Source: Papillibacter sp.
GTDB taxonomy: Bacteria; Bacillota; Clostridia; Oscillospirales; Oscillospiraceae
DNA length: 33,806 nt
Direction: 5' to 3'
NCBI GenBank assembly: GCA_012838125.1
Contig: DUPW01000128.1
Span: 1-33,806, forward strand
The translations under genes were made by a program, and so were the position numbers. Of the stretch, positions 14,493-23,292 are shown piece by piece (the stretch's first letter is position 1; each line of letters begins with the position of its first letter). Under the pieces are notes generated by a model that was not told the DNA's origin, did no database searches, and saw nothing but the letters and a program-made list of their open reading frames with translations.

Positions 14493-15347
14493 ATGACTGA
14501 TTTACGTAACAAGCGCATTATCACCGTGGCGACAACCGGCGCGTGGCCCACGAAGAAGGACACGCCGAACGTGCCGATTGAGCCCTACGAAATTGCAGAA
14601 GAAATCTACAACTGCTGGAAGGAAGGCGCCGCCGTTGCCCACATCCACTGTCGGGACGACGAAGGCCGCGCCACCATGGAGTTCCGCAAGTACGAGGAAG
14701 TTGTGACGCTCCTGCGCACGAAGTACTCTGACTGCGACATCATCCTCAACATCACCACCTCCGGCGGCATCGGCTTGAGCGAGGATGACCGCATCCGCCC
14801 GTTCTATGAGCTGAAGCCGGAAATGGCCTCCTACGACTGCGGTACGATGAACTGGCAGCACAACTCGGTGTTTGAAAACAACCCGCAGTTCCTCGAAAAG
14901 CTCGGCCTGCTCATGCAGGAAGCGGGCGTGAAGCCCGAAATCGAGGTTTTCGACCCCGGCATGATTTACAATGCCCAGTATTACATCAAGAAGGGTATTC
15001 TGAAAGCGCCGTGCCACTTCCAGTTCTGCATGGGCGTTGCCGGCGGCATCGCAGCCTCCACGAAGAACCTTGTGTTTATGAAGAGCGTCATGGATGAAGT
15101 GGCGCCCGGAAGCACATGGTCGGCCTTCGGCGTCGGCAAGGGCGCCATGGAAATCATGTACGCGGCGATTGCCATGGGCGGCCACATCCGCGTCGGCATG
15201 GAGGACAACGTCCTCTACCGCAAGGGTCAGGTGGCTGATAACAACATGCAGTTCGTCGCTCGCGCAAAGCGCGTGATCGAGGAGTTTAACTGCGAGGTTG
15301 CGACGCCGAGCGAGGCAAGGGAGATTCTCGGACTTCCCGCTCGCTAA
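14493..15347 (+). CDS. BKACE (DUF849) family enzyme, probable triacetate acetoacetate-lyase
   Basis: The 284-residue TIM-barrel protein has the beta-keto acid cleavage enzyme marks: KRIITVATTGA near the N-terminus, the metal-binding HIHCRD (His50, His52), NITTSGG near residue 90, and GGHIRVGMEDN near the C-terminus. BKACE enzymes transfer the end of a beta-keto acid onto acetyl-CoA, releasing acetoacetate. For triacetate the products are acetoacetate and acetoacetyl-CoA. The ATG at 14493 is chosen over the GTG at 14484 because GAGGTG is then well placed as the ribosome binding site. It lies 12 bases after the cyclase gene and is followed by the CoA-transferase genes that would activate the released acetoacetate. 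Confidence 0.88.
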   Translation: MTDLRNKRIITVATTGAWPTKKDTPNVPIEPYEIAEEIYNCWKEGAAVAHIHCRDDEGRATMEFRKYEEVVTLLRTKYSDCDIILNITTSGGIGLSEDDRIRPFYELKPEMASYDCGTMNWQHNSVFENNPQFLEKLGLLMQEAGVKPEIEVFDPGMIYNAQYYIKKGILKAPCHFQFCMGVAGGIAASTKNLVFMKSVMDEVAPGSTWSAFGVGKGAMEIMYAAIAMGGHIRVGMEDNVLYRKGQVADNNMQFVARAKRVIEEFNCEVATPSEAREILGLPAR

Positions 15348-15380
15348 GGACCTAAAAGTACACTATAATGAGGTGAGCCG

Positions 15381-16043
15381 GTGAATAAAGTGACTACCGC
15401 AAAAGACGCGATAGCCAAAATTAAAGACGGAGACACGGTGCTCGTCGGCGGATTCTTACAGGCGGGTTGTCCTGAAACTCTGCTCAAGGCGCTTTACGAG
15501 CAGAGCACCGCCACGAATCTGACAGTTGTCTCCAACGATACGGGTACGAAGCAGTCCCACATGATGAAAGTCATGGAGCAGGGAAGAGTGAGCAAGGTTC
15601 ACGCCACCTACATCGGGGCCAACCCGCTCACCGGGCAGATGCTGATCGACGACCCCGACAGCGTCACGCTCTATCCCCAGGGGACGCTTGCGGAGAAAAT
15701 TCGATGCGGTGGCGCCGGCATTGCGGCGTTTTACACGCCCGTCGGCGTTGGGACGGTCGTGGAGGAAGGGAAGGAAAAGCGCCGATTCGGCGATCAGGAA
15801 TATCTCATGGAGACTGCCCTTCGCGGAAACGTCGCGCTCGTCAAAGCGACGGTTGCTGACAAAGCCGGCAACTGCTTCCTCCGGGGCTCCACGAAGAACT
15901 TCGGCGCCATTATGGCACGCGCGGCCGACTTTGTCATCGCCGAAGCGCAGAAGATTGTGGAAGTCGGGGAGCTGGATCCGGAACTTGTAACGATACCTGG
16001 CATCTTTATTGATGCCCTCGTCCAGACGGAGGTGGAAGTCTAA
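15381..16043 (+). CDS. Acetoacetate-type CoA-transferase, alpha subunit
   Basis: The 220-residue protein is a family I CoA-transferase alpha subunit (AtoD/CtfA/ScoA type). It begins with [20 protein letters not shown] and contains the CoA-binding [12 protein letters not shown] and the later [11 protein letters not shown] segment. It starts at GTG 15381 after GAGGTGAG. Together with the beta subunit it would convert acetoacetate to acetoacetyl-CoA using acetyl-CoA or butyryl-CoA, closing the pathway. Its stop overlaps the start of the beta gene (TAATG), so the two are translationally coupled. The length matches the family. Confidence 0.93.
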   Translation: MNKVTTAKDAIAKIKDGDTVLVGGFLQAGCPETLLKALYEQSTATNLTVVSNDTGTKQSHMMKVMEQGRVSKVHATYIGANPLTGQMLIDDPDSVTLYPQGTLAEKIRCGGAGIAAFYTPVGVGTVVEEGKEKRRFGDQEYLMETALRGNVALVKATVADKAGNCFLRGSTKNFGAIMARAADFVIAEAQKIVEVGELDPELVTIPGIFIDALVQTEVEV

Positions 16044-16698
16044 TGGATGTCAAGCGCTTTATTGCACAGCGTGTGGCGAAAGAGCTTCGTCACGGTGACG
16101 TGGTAAACCTCGGTATCGGACTTCCCACGCTGGTGGCCGACTACGTGCCCGAAGGCGTAGAGGTTACCCTTCAGGCCGAGCACGGCATCCTCGGCTCCGG
16201 TCCCGCGGCCGAGCCGGGGAAGGAAGACCCGGACATCATAAACGCCGGAGGATTCTACATAACCGTCCAACCGGGGGCGAGCTTCTTCGACAGCGCCACG
16301 TCCTTCGCCATCATCCGCGGCGGCCATGTTGACGTCACAATCCTTGGCGCCCTGCAGGTGGACGAAAAGGGCAACCTCGCCAACTGGATGGTTCCGGGGA
16401 AAAAGGTGACCGGCATGGGCGGGGCGATGGATCTCGTCGTCGGCGCTCAGAGGTCATCGTCGCCATGGAGCACACCAACAAAGGTGCTCCGAAAATTCTG
16501 GAGAAATGTGATTTCCCGCTTACAGCCGTAGGCGTTGTAGACATGATAATCACGGAGCTCGGCGTGATGGAAATCACGCCGGAGGGGATTGTCCTCAAAG
16601 AAGTTGCCCCCGGCGTCACACCGGAAGACGTACAGAAAGCAACCGGTGCCCGGCTCATCATCTCCGAGGAGCTTTCGTCCGCTGCCGTCAGCGTATAA
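16043..16698 (+). CDS. Acetoacetate-type CoA-transferase, beta subunit, with a one-base frameshift
   Basis: The gene encodes an AtoA/CtfB-type beta subunit with the catalytic glutamate in [10 protein letters not shown] (Glu46). Translation in the first frame is good up to [11 protein letters not shown] and then turns into unrelated residues, stopping at 16531. The expected continuation [19 protein letters not shown] resumes in the next frame and runs to 16698. The break falls at about 16451-16453, where CAGAGG reads as if one G of a GGG had been lost. As written, the protein would be truncated after about 138 correct residues. This is either a sequence error or a real lesion; neighbouring genes are intact, which favours an error or a recent mutation. 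Confidence 0.85.
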
Positions 16699-16779
16699 GG
16701 CGGCAGCGGGCCGGCTCCCGCATCAAGCCAATTCCCGCTCCGCCCAGTAGGGCAGGGCGGGCCGCAAAGAGGTGAACTA

Positions 16780-18276
16780 ATGCCTAATGCTCTTCTCAGC
16801 GTTCACAAAATTAATAAGTGCTTCGGGCCGACGGTGGCCCTGCGCGATGTGGACTTTACACTCCTCCCCGGTGAGGTGCATGGACTCGTAGGCGAAAACG
16901 GATCGGGGAAAAGCACCCTTACGTCCATCATTGCGGGCATCCGTAAAGCCGACAGCGGCGAGATGTTCAAAAACGGTGCGCCGTACGACCCGGCCAGCGT
17001 TGTGGAAGCGCAGAAGAATGCCGTTGCAATGATTGTTCAGGAAATGGGAACCGCACCTGAGATTACGGTGGCGGAGAACATCTTCCTTGGCAAAGAAAAC
17101 GCCTTCCGTGAAAAGGGCCTTGTCTCGAAAAAGAAACTGAACAAGGCGGCGCGGGACGCTTTGAATAAAATCGGCGTCACGAACATCAACCCCGGCATGC
17201 CGACGTTTTTGCTCAACCTTGAAGAGCGCAAGCTCATTGAGTTGGCGAAGGCCATGGTGGACGAGCCCGATGTTCTGATTGTGGACGAGACCACCACGGC
17301 CCTCTCCCACGATGGTCGCGAGCTGCTCTTTAAAGTCATCGAGGAGATGCGCAAGAAAAACAAGGGCGTCATCTTCATTTCCCATGACCTCGAGGAGCTG
17401 ATGAATGTCTGCACCATAATCACAGTCCTCAGGGACGGCGATATCATCGGCACCCTCACGAAGGACCAGTTCGAGGAGGAGACCATCAAAACAATGATGG
17501 TCGGCCGGGAACTCACGGGCCATTACTACCGCGCCGACTACGACTGCAATGTTGGTGAAAAGATCGTCTTAAAGGCCAAGAATATGACCGGCGCCCATCT
17601 CGTTGAGGATGTGAACTTCGAGCTTCACGAGGGCGAAATCCTCGGGTTCGGAGGACTGTCCGGCGGCGGCATCCATGAACTGGGGCGGCTTCTGTTCGGC
17701 ATCGACAAAGTTATTTTCGGCTCCGTCGAACTGGCCGACGGGACTGTAATCACCGACGCAAACACCGCGGTGAAAAACGGCTTGGGCTACGTCTCGAAAA
17801 ACCGTGACGAAGAGGCGATTATGCTTCAGGCGTCCATTCGGAACAACGCCGTCCTGCCGTCCCTTACGAAGCTGGTCCGGCGTGGTATGATTGCGCCGAA
17901 AAAGGAAAAAGACCTTGCAAAAGAGATTATCGATGAACTTCGCGTTAAGTGCCAGTCCATGGAGCAGAAAGTCTGCTTCCTTTCCGGCGGCAACAAGCAG
18001 AAAGTTGTGTTCGGCAAGTGGATCGGCAACGAGGCGAACATCCTGATCCTCGACTGCCCCACCCGCGGCGTTGACGTGGGCGTGAAGCAGGCGATGTATC
18101 AGCTTATGTATGACCTGCGCTGCCGCGGTTGCTCGATAATTCTCATCAGTGAAGAACTGCCCGAGCTCATCGGTATGAGCGACAGGCTCATCATCCTGAA
18201 AAACGGCAAAATCAGCGGCGAGTTTATGCGCTCACCCGAGCTGTCCGAGCAGGATGTCATACATGCGATGATTTAG
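16780..18276 (+). CDS. ABC importer ATP-binding protein, RbsA/MglA type (two NBDs)
   Basis: The 498-residue protein contains two fused nucleotide-binding domains. The first has an intact Walker A (GENGSGKST, 38-46) and Walker B (VLIVDE, 165-170), but its signature is degenerate (LLNLEERK, 144-151). The second lacks a normal Walker A (GFGGLSGGG) yet has a good signature LSGGNKQKV and Walker B (ILILDCPTRGVD). This asymmetry is usual for the carbohydrate-uptake (CUT2) family, including ribose and galactose importers. An AGAGGTG site precedes the ATG. It is co-oriented with the pathway genes, 81 bases after the CoA-transferase beta gene, so it probably energises import of the aromatic or polyol-like substrate rather than a sugar. 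Confidence 0.92.
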   Translation: MPNALLSVHKINKCFGPTVALRDVDFTLLPGEVHGLVGENGSGKSTLTSIIAGIRKADSGEMFKNGAPYDPASVVEAQKNAVAMIVQEMGTAPEITVAENIFLGKENAFREKGLVSKKKLNKAARDALNKIGVTNINPGMPTFLLNLEERKLIELAKAMVDEPDVLIVDETTTALSHDGRELLFKVIEEMRKKNKGVIFISHDLEELMNVCTIITVLRDGDIIGTLTKDQFEEETIKTMMVGRELTGHYYRADYDCNVGEKIVLKAKNMTGAHLVEDVNFELHEGEILGFGGLSGGGIHELGRLLFGIDKVIFGSVELADGTVITDANTAVKNGLGYVSKNRDEEAIMLQASIRNNAVLPSLTKLVRRGMIAPKKEKDLAKEIIDELRVKCQSMEQKVCFLSGGNKQKVVFGKWIGNEANILILDCPTRGVDVGVKQAMYQLMYDLRCRGCSIILISEELPELIGMSDRLIILKNGKISGEFMRSPELSEQDVIHAMI

Positions 18277-18287
18277 GGGGGAGCAAC

Positions 18288-19217
18288 ATGACGAGGATTA
18301 AGCGCTATTTATCCGGTATTCTGCCGGTTGCAGGACTGCTCATCGTCTTTGTGGTGTTCTCTATCCTGGGAGGCTCGCAGTTCTACAGAACACAAAACCT
18401 CATGCGTATCATTATGCAGGCTTACACGGTGATGATGGTGGGCATCGGCGTTACGATGATCCACGCACACGGCGGAATTGACTTCTCCGTCGGCGCCGTC
18501 TTGGCGCTGTCGGAAATGATCGCCGCGATCGTGTACAAGAGAGTCGGCGCACCGGTTCTCCTCATCATTGTGGCGGTGCTCGTGGCCGTTGGATGCGGCC
18601 TTATAACGGGCGTCATAACCGTAAAGCTGCGCATACCGCCTTTTATCTCGTCCCTGTGCATGCAGTTTACGTGCAGAGGCATAGTAAACACCGTGCTGCA
18701 GGCAAATTCCATCGGCGTTACCGAGCTCTCCGAACCCGGCTGGGGCGTGAAGCTCGCGGTCCTTATCGGGTTTGGGCTGATTGTCTTCCTCATCCTCAAC
18801 TTCACGAAGGTGGGCAAGTACAACAAAGCCATCGGCGAAAACATCCGCGCCGCCCGGAGCTCCGGTATCAACGTCGACTTGTACAGAATCGCGGCGTATG
18901 TCATCAGCGGCGTTGCCGTAGGCCTTGCGGCATACTTTGACCTGTTGCGCAACGGCGTGATGAGCACGAACGTCGGGTACGGCCTCGAGATGAGCGTAAT
19001 TACGGCTGTCGTTTTAGGCGGCCTCTCCCTCTCGGGCGGTTACACAACGTCGATGCGGTCGGCTGTATTGGGCAGTCTGCTCATCATTATGATGACGAAC
19101 GGACTGACAATCGTCGGCGTCCCGATTTCGTACATTGGCATCATTCAGGGCATAATCTTCCTGCTTGTCATCCTCTTTACCTACAAGCGGGAAAGCCACG
19201 GACTTCTTCCACGTTAG
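18288..19217 (+). CDS. ABC importer permease, RbsC type (first of two)
   Basis: The 309-residue integral membrane protein has about eight to ten hydrophobic segments and belongs to the branched-chain/ribose-type (BPD_transp_2) permeases. The motif AIGENIRAARSSGINV near residue 185 is the cytoplasmic coupling segment that contacts the ATPase. The ATG follows GGGGGGAG, 11 bases after the ATPase stop. It differs in sequence from the second permease gene (20457), so the transporter probably uses a heterodimeric pore. Confidence 0.92.
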   Translation: MTRIKRYLSGILPVAGLLIVFVVFSILGGSQFYRTQNLMRIIMQAYTVMMVGIGVTMIHAHGGIDFSVGAVLALSEMIAAIVYKRVGAPVLLIIVAVLVAVGCGLITGVITVKLRIPPFISSLCMQFTCRGIVNTVLQANSIGVTELSEPGWGVKLAVLIGFGLIVFLILNFTKVGKYNKAIGENIRAARSSGINVDLYRIAAYVISGVAVGLAAYFDLLRNGVMSTNVGYGLEMSVITAVVLGGLSLSGGYTTSMRSAVLGSLLIIMMTNGLTIVGVPISYIGIIQGIIFLLVILFTYKRESHGLLPR

Positions 19218-19255
19218 CATTTCGCCATCATTAATGACGAATTTAGGAGGATAAT

Positions 19256-20398
19256 ATGAAAAGGAAGCTGTTTTCGGTACTCAGTCTGATTCTTGTGATG
19301 ACCCTCGTTTTAGCCGCGTGCGGAACAAAGACTCCGCCTCCCGCGTCCCCGTCGCCCTCTGAACCCGCCACCCAGTCTCCCGAACCCTCTGGTGAACCCC
19401 AGGGCGAAGAAGTCGAACTCCCCGGTTTCCACATCGGCCTCATGGTTTACACCAACTCCGGCGCCTGGTTTGACAGAATCAAGGCCGGCGTCGATGCTCT
19501 TGCGAATGCAACGGGCTGCACCATTACCCTTGCTGACGGTTCCACGCCCGACGAAGCCATCGCGGCTGTTGAGAACCTCTGCGCCGCTGGCGTTGACGGC
19601 ATCGTTGACCTCGCCACGGGCGGTGTGAGCGCAAGACTTCTCCAGATCTGCGAAGAGAACGGCGTTTACTTCGTGGCAGCCAACAACAACCTCCTCAACG
19701 AGGAAGGCTACGAGACCTTCAGAAAGAACCCGTACTATGTTGGCAGCGTCTATGCTGACGACAAGCAGATCAGCTATGACATCGTGAAGGACATGATCGC
19801 GAAAGGCGCGAGCAAAATCGCCCTCTTCGGCCTGCCTCCGGGAATCTCCGCCGCCTTCGACAGCCGCTTCGCCGGTGCGTATGAGGCTCTTGCGGAAGCC
19901 AACATCCAGGTTCTGACGGAAGCTCGTTCCTTTGTGATGCCGGAAGCGGCTCAGAACCTTCTCACCCAGTATCCGGACGTTGAGGCCATCTTCAGCGCCG
20001 TCAACGCCTCCAACTACCTCTTCCAGCCGCTGATGGCTGGCGGTTACGGCGGCAAGGTTATGCTCAACCTCTTTGATGATGACGGCGATGTCGCCACCGG
20101 CTTCAGCCAGGGCATCGTTTCCCACGCTGTTGAAGGCGTCAACGCTCAGGCGCAGTTTGCCTTCATCATGCTCTACAATGCTCTCACCGAGCACAAGATG
20201 ACCATGAGCGACGGCTCCGCCCCCGACATTCTCATGCCGTACCTCCTTCTCACCAGCGCTGACGAGTACAACGCTTTCCTTGAGCGCGCCGAAGGCGGCA
20301 TCTACTCTTGGGACGAGCTGAAAGAGTTTGTTGCTCTGGTTAACCCGAACGCGAGCCTCGACGATATGATCGCACTGGCCCAGTCGTTCTCGAAGTAA
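19256..20398 (+). CDS. Substrate-binding lipoprotein of the RbsABC-type importer
   Basis: The 380-residue protein has a lipoprotein signal (MKRKLFSVLS..., cleavage before Cys22 in LVLAAC), a Pro/Ser/Glu-rich linker to about residue 55 and a periplasmic-binding-protein type 1 fold with FHIGLMVYTNSGAWFDRIKAGVDALA at its start. It would be tethered to the outer face of the membrane and deliver ligand to the permeases. Linker and domain arrangement are typical of Firmicute sugar-binding lipoproteins. The ribosome binding site is AGGAGG. The ligand cannot be read from sequence; position in the operon suggests phloroglucinol or an acyl or glycosyl derivative. A strong hairpin follows it (20411-20438). 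Confidence 0.93.
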   Translation: MKRKLFSVLSLILVMTLVLAACGTKTPPPASPSPSEPATQSPEPSGEPQGEEVELPGFHIGLMVYTNSGAWFDRIKAGVDALANATGCTITLADGSTPDEAIAAVENLCAAGVDGIVDLATGGVSARLLQICEENGVYFVAANNNLLNEEGYETFRKNPYYVGSVYADDKQISYDIVKDMIAKGASKIALFGLPPGISAAFDSRFAGAYEALAEANIQVLTEARSFVMPEAAQNLLTQYPDVEAIFSAVNASNYLFQPLMAGGYGGKVMLNLFDDDGDVATGFSQGIVSHAVEGVNAQAQFAFIMLYNALTEHKMTMSDGSAPDILMPYLLLTSADEYNAFLERAEGGIYSWDELKEFVALVNPNASLDDMIALAQSFSK

Positions 20399-20410
20399 CA
20401 AGGACAAGGC

Positions 20411-20449
20411 GGCCCGAAGGGACTAAACCCTTCGGGCCCCCGAAAGGGG
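20411..20449 (+). promoter_or_regulatory. Intercistronic hairpins that can sequester the second permease's ribosome binding site
   Basis: GGCCCGAAGGG (20411-20421) pairs with CCCTTCGGGCC (20428-20438). Directly after it CCCC-GAAA-GGGG (20438-20449) forms a tetraloop stem whose GGGG is the only plausible ribosome binding site for the permease ATG at 20457. The first stem probably protects the binding-protein mRNA or partly terminates transcription, and the second would lower permease translation. This gives a high ratio of binding protein to permease. Confidence 0.65.
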
Positions 20450-20456
20450 TTTTACT

Positions 20457-21485
20457 ATGAAGAGAGTAGGACGGATAGCAGGAAACGCGGCGCGGACCCT
20501 TGCGCTTCCCGTCGTTATGTTTGTCGTGCTCTTCATCCTTTCGAAGGCTTTCGGAACGGGGCAGTTCGGTTCCCTCGCAAGCCTGAGGAGTGTCGCCCAG
20601 CAGACAATGATGGCCGCAGCGATTGCGCTGGCGATGACGTGCAACATGAAAAACGGCCGCTGGGACTTCTCCATCGGCATGATGACGGTCATGTCATCCA
20701 TCATCGGCGGTGCCATCGGCCAGGCGCTTAACATCGGGGCCTTCGGGCTCTTAATCGGCTGCGTTATCGTCGCTGTTATTGCTTCGGCGGTTAACGGCCT
20801 CCTCTATGTCACCATGAAGGTGCCGACTCTTGTAATCAGCATCGGCGCGATGCTCGTCTACGAAAGTGTCAATATGGTTTTCAACAAAGGCGGCGGCGCC
20901 CGCGTTTCTGACTTCACTTGGCTGATATTCGGGCGGTCGCCGTATGTCTTCATCCTTGGTCTCGCGGCGGGCCTTGTATTCTACGTGCTCTACACGCACA
21001 CCATATTCGGATACAACGTGCGCTCCCTGTCGAGCAATCAGGCTCTCGCCACCAGCACAGGCATCAATGAAAAGCGCAATGTCATGGGGTGCTATCTCCT
21101 CTGCGGCCTGATGGTCGGCGTCGCGGGGACGATCAACCTCTCCACCACAGGCTCGGTGCTCGCGGACGTCAAGTTTAACGGCGCCATGAGCATGATGTTC
21201 GAAGCCTTCCCGCCCGTTTTCATCGGGTTTTACCTCTCGCAGTATACCAATCTCACCGTCGGCGTGTTCGTGGGCGCCTTCTCCATGAAGCTGCTCACGG
21301 CCGGCATGCTGGCGCTTGGTATCCCGGCCGCTTTGCAGAACGTGGGCGTCGGCCTCTTCCTCCTCATATTCATCGCATTTACGACGAATCAGGAGAAGCT
21401 GCGCGAAATGCGGCACATTCGCGAGCGTATTGCTAAAGTCAGTGCGCTCGTTGCACAAGGCGATGAGCCTGCAACACAGAGATAA
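20457..21485 (+). CDS. ABC importer permease, RbsC type (second of two)
   Basis: The 342-residue membrane protein shows the same BPD_transp_2 permease architecture as the gene at 18288, with about ten hydrophobic segments and the coupling motif NQALATSTGINEKRN near residue 195. The two permeases share little sequence, which suggests they form two different halves of one pore. The cytoplasmic tail is charged. It is the last gene of the rightward operon; a strong terminator follows at 21542-21597. Confidence 0.92.
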   Translation: MKRVGRIAGNAARTLALPVVMFVVLFILSKAFGTGQFGSLASLRSVAQQTMMAAAIALAMTCNMKNGRWDFSIGMMTVMSSIIGGAIGQALNIGAFGLLIGCVIVAVIASAVNGLLYVTMKVPTLVISIGAMLVYESVNMVFNKGGGARVSDFTWLIFGRSPYVFILGLAAGLVFYVLYTHTIFGYNVRSLSSNQALATSTGINEKRNVMGCYLLCGLMVGVAGTINLSTTGSVLADVKFNGAMSMMFEAFPPVFIGFYLSQYTNLTVGVFVGAFSMKLLTAGMLALGIPAALQNVGVGLFLLIFIAFTTNQEKLREMRHIRERIAKVSALVAQGDEPATQR

Positions 21486-21541
21486 ACGGTTTTTTAAGCC
21501 GTTTACCATATTCTTCTTCCATTCACTGAAGTTCTCCATAG

Positions 21542-21597
21542 CGAAAGAGCCGCAGGACACGGTTTGGGCGCCGTGTGCCAGCGGTCCTTTCGTTTTT
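21542..21597 (+). terminator. Rho-independent terminator of the pathway-plus-importer operon
   Basis: CGAAAG...CTTTCG (21542-21547 with 21587-21592) extends through GCCGC/GCGG and CACGG/CCGTG pairs into a long hairpin, followed by TTTTT. It ends the operon that starts at 11601. A smaller AAACGG/CCGTTT stem lies at 21484-21504 just after the permease stop. Confidence 0.85.
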
Positions 21598-21661
21598 AAA
21601 CGCCCTTAACAGGGGCGGATTTCTGTGATATAAAGAAAAAAAGAAGCGGGGGAGGAAGGCC

Positions 21662-22651
21662 ATGACCTGCGGGTACATCGATATGCACTGCGACACCCTC
21701 CTGAAGGAGATAACAGACGGGCGGCTCTTTGACAATCCGGAGAATATGTTCGACGTTAAGCGGATGGCCTTATCCGGCCAGTGCGCCCAGTTTTTTGCGG
21801 TATTTTTCCCTCCTAAGATACCGGAGGCGCTGGCAAGGCGGGCGGGCGTCCCCCTGCCGCCGCCCTTAGCGGACGACGAGCTGTTTGAAAAGGCCCGGTC
21901 GCTCCTTCTGAGTACCATAGAGCGCCACGGGGACGTCATCTCCATGGCTTATTCCGCGGAGGATGTTGAGCAAAACCGGAGAGAGGGGCGCTGCTCCGCC
22001 CTTCTCTCCATCGAGGACGGCCGCGCCGTACAGGGCGACATGGAAAAGCTCCGCCGATTTTATGACGCCGGCGTTCGCGCCATGGCGCTGACGTGGAATG
22101 ACGCAAACTGCTTTGGATACCCGAACTCGGCCGACCCCGAAAAGATGAAGCGAGGACTCACCGACTTCGGGAAAGAGGCTGCTTTGGAGATGAACCGGCT
22201 CGGGATGCTCATCGACGTCTCCCATCTTTCCGACGGCGGGTTCTGGGACGTGGCGGCGCTGTCAAAGAAGCCCTTTATCGCCACCCATTCGAACTGTCGG
22301 GCTCTCTGCCGGCATCCCCGCAATCTCACGGACGAGATGATTCGGGCGCTTGCGGACAAAGGGGGCGTCATCGGCCTCAACTTCGCGCCGGAGTTTCTCA
22401 CGGAGGACGGACTGCGTACAAGCCGCGTGGAGGACCTCTGCCGCCACGTTTTGCATCTGATAAAGACGGGCGGGGAGGACTGCGCCGCACTGGGCAGCGA
22501 TTTTGACGGCATCTCCGGCACATTTGAAATCGGCGAGCCTGCGAAGATGTACATCCTTTTCGATGCACTACGGGTGCGGGGGCTTACGGAGCGGCAAATT
22601 GAAAAGTTTGCTCGGGAAAACGTCCTGCGCGCCATGCGTGACGCCCTTTGA
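21662..22651 (+). CDS. Membrane-dipeptidase-like (M19) metallopeptidase
   Basis: The 329-residue protein has the M19 (renal dipeptidase) zinc ligands: His9 and Asp11 in DMHCDT, bridging Glu118 in SIEDGRA, His188 in IDVSHLSD, His209 in ATHSNCR, and an Asp in GSDFDG near residue 283. Bacterial members hydrolyse dipeptides, including some with D-residues. No signal peptide is seen, so the enzyme is likely cytoplasmic. The ATG follows GGGGGAGG. It is separated from the upstream operon by a strong terminator and has its own unit. No link to aromatic degradation is evident. Confidence 0.93.
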   Translation: MTCGYIDMHCDTLLKEITDGRLFDNPENMFDVKRMALSGQCAQFFAVFFPPKIPEALARRAGVPLPPPLADDELFEKARSLLLSTIERHGDVISMAYSAEDVEQNRREGRCSALLSIEDGRAVQGDMEKLRRFYDAGVRAMALTWNDANCFGYPNSADPEKMKRGLTDFGKEAALEMNRLGMLIDVSHLSDGGFWDVAALSKKPFIATHSNCRALCRHPRNLTDEMIRALADKGGVIGLNFAPEFLTEDGLRTSRVEDLCRHVLHLIKTGGEDCAALGSDFDGISGTFEIGEPAKMYILFDALRVRGLTERQIEKFARENVLRAMRDAL

Positions 22652-23292
22652 TGGCATCGCGCTAGCGCATTTTGTGAGATGCGCCCGAATTATAACGGGA
22701 GGCGTCCCCGTGGAGTTAAGCCGCTGTGCGCCGAACTCGAGGTCGAAATAACCAATCTTCAGGTGATTAAATCACTTCGGTCTATTTTTCTCGCGTGGGC
22801 GGACTCGGCGCGGTCGATTTTCGCTTCTCCGTCCTTTTGCTACAGTGCATTTTCGCACGCGCGGAGTGAGGGTTATGCTCTTGTCGAAAGAGCTGTTCGA
22901 GGTGCACATGGGCAGGCCCGCGCCGTATGCGCGTCTATATCAAAAGCGCGCAGCGCCCTGCGCACCTCTAAGTCAACGGCGGCTCTAGCGCGTCTGTAGC
23001 GCATGGTGCATTGCGCCCAGCGCGTGTTTATGCGTTCCGTTCGGGTAACGTATGCTTTGCGACGGGAAAAGCGCCACTAAACGCGCCGCAGCCCGTCTCG
23101 GGCGGTGAAGGCGGATGTCTCTTTAGCTGGTCTTACGTTTCCCCGTGTTTATTCGCGCGTTCGGGGCGGTTAATACTGGGTCTGGCGCCGCCGCTATAAC
23201 GTGTTTGGAATGGTAAATTAGCCAAATTGAGAGGAAAATTCGCGGGAAAAGATGTATAATGGCGGCAGAAGAAAAGAAAGGGGAGCACGCTC
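22652..23292. other. 640-base region without a supported gene, rich in short GCGC hairpins
   Basis: The stretch has only short frames with no family resemblance. It contains several small inverted repeats of GCGC type, for example GCGCAT/ATGCGC near 22663-22683 and GCGCAG/CTGCGC near 22949-22964. Near the right end a TATAAT box (23255-23260) is a candidate -10 for the DUF169 genes, without a convincing -35 (TTGAGA is 22 bases away). The ribosome binding site GGGGAG for the next gene is at about 23280. A decayed gene or an untranslated structured RNA are both possible. Confidence 0.4.

Noticed and set aside
19310-20407. 365-codon minus-strand frame opposite the binding lipoprotein
   Set aside because: The plus-strand frame has a lipobox, ribosome binding site and family pattern; the antisense frame has none.
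16780-21485. Ribose or galactose uptake operon
   Set aside because: No kinase, isomerase or sugar regulator accompanies it, and it is co-oriented with ring-cleavage genes; a sugar ligand is not excluded.
22679-22999. 106-codon frame in the 640-base gap
   Set aside because: No ribosome binding site, no family resemblance and biased Arg/Ala/Ser composition typical of a chance frame.
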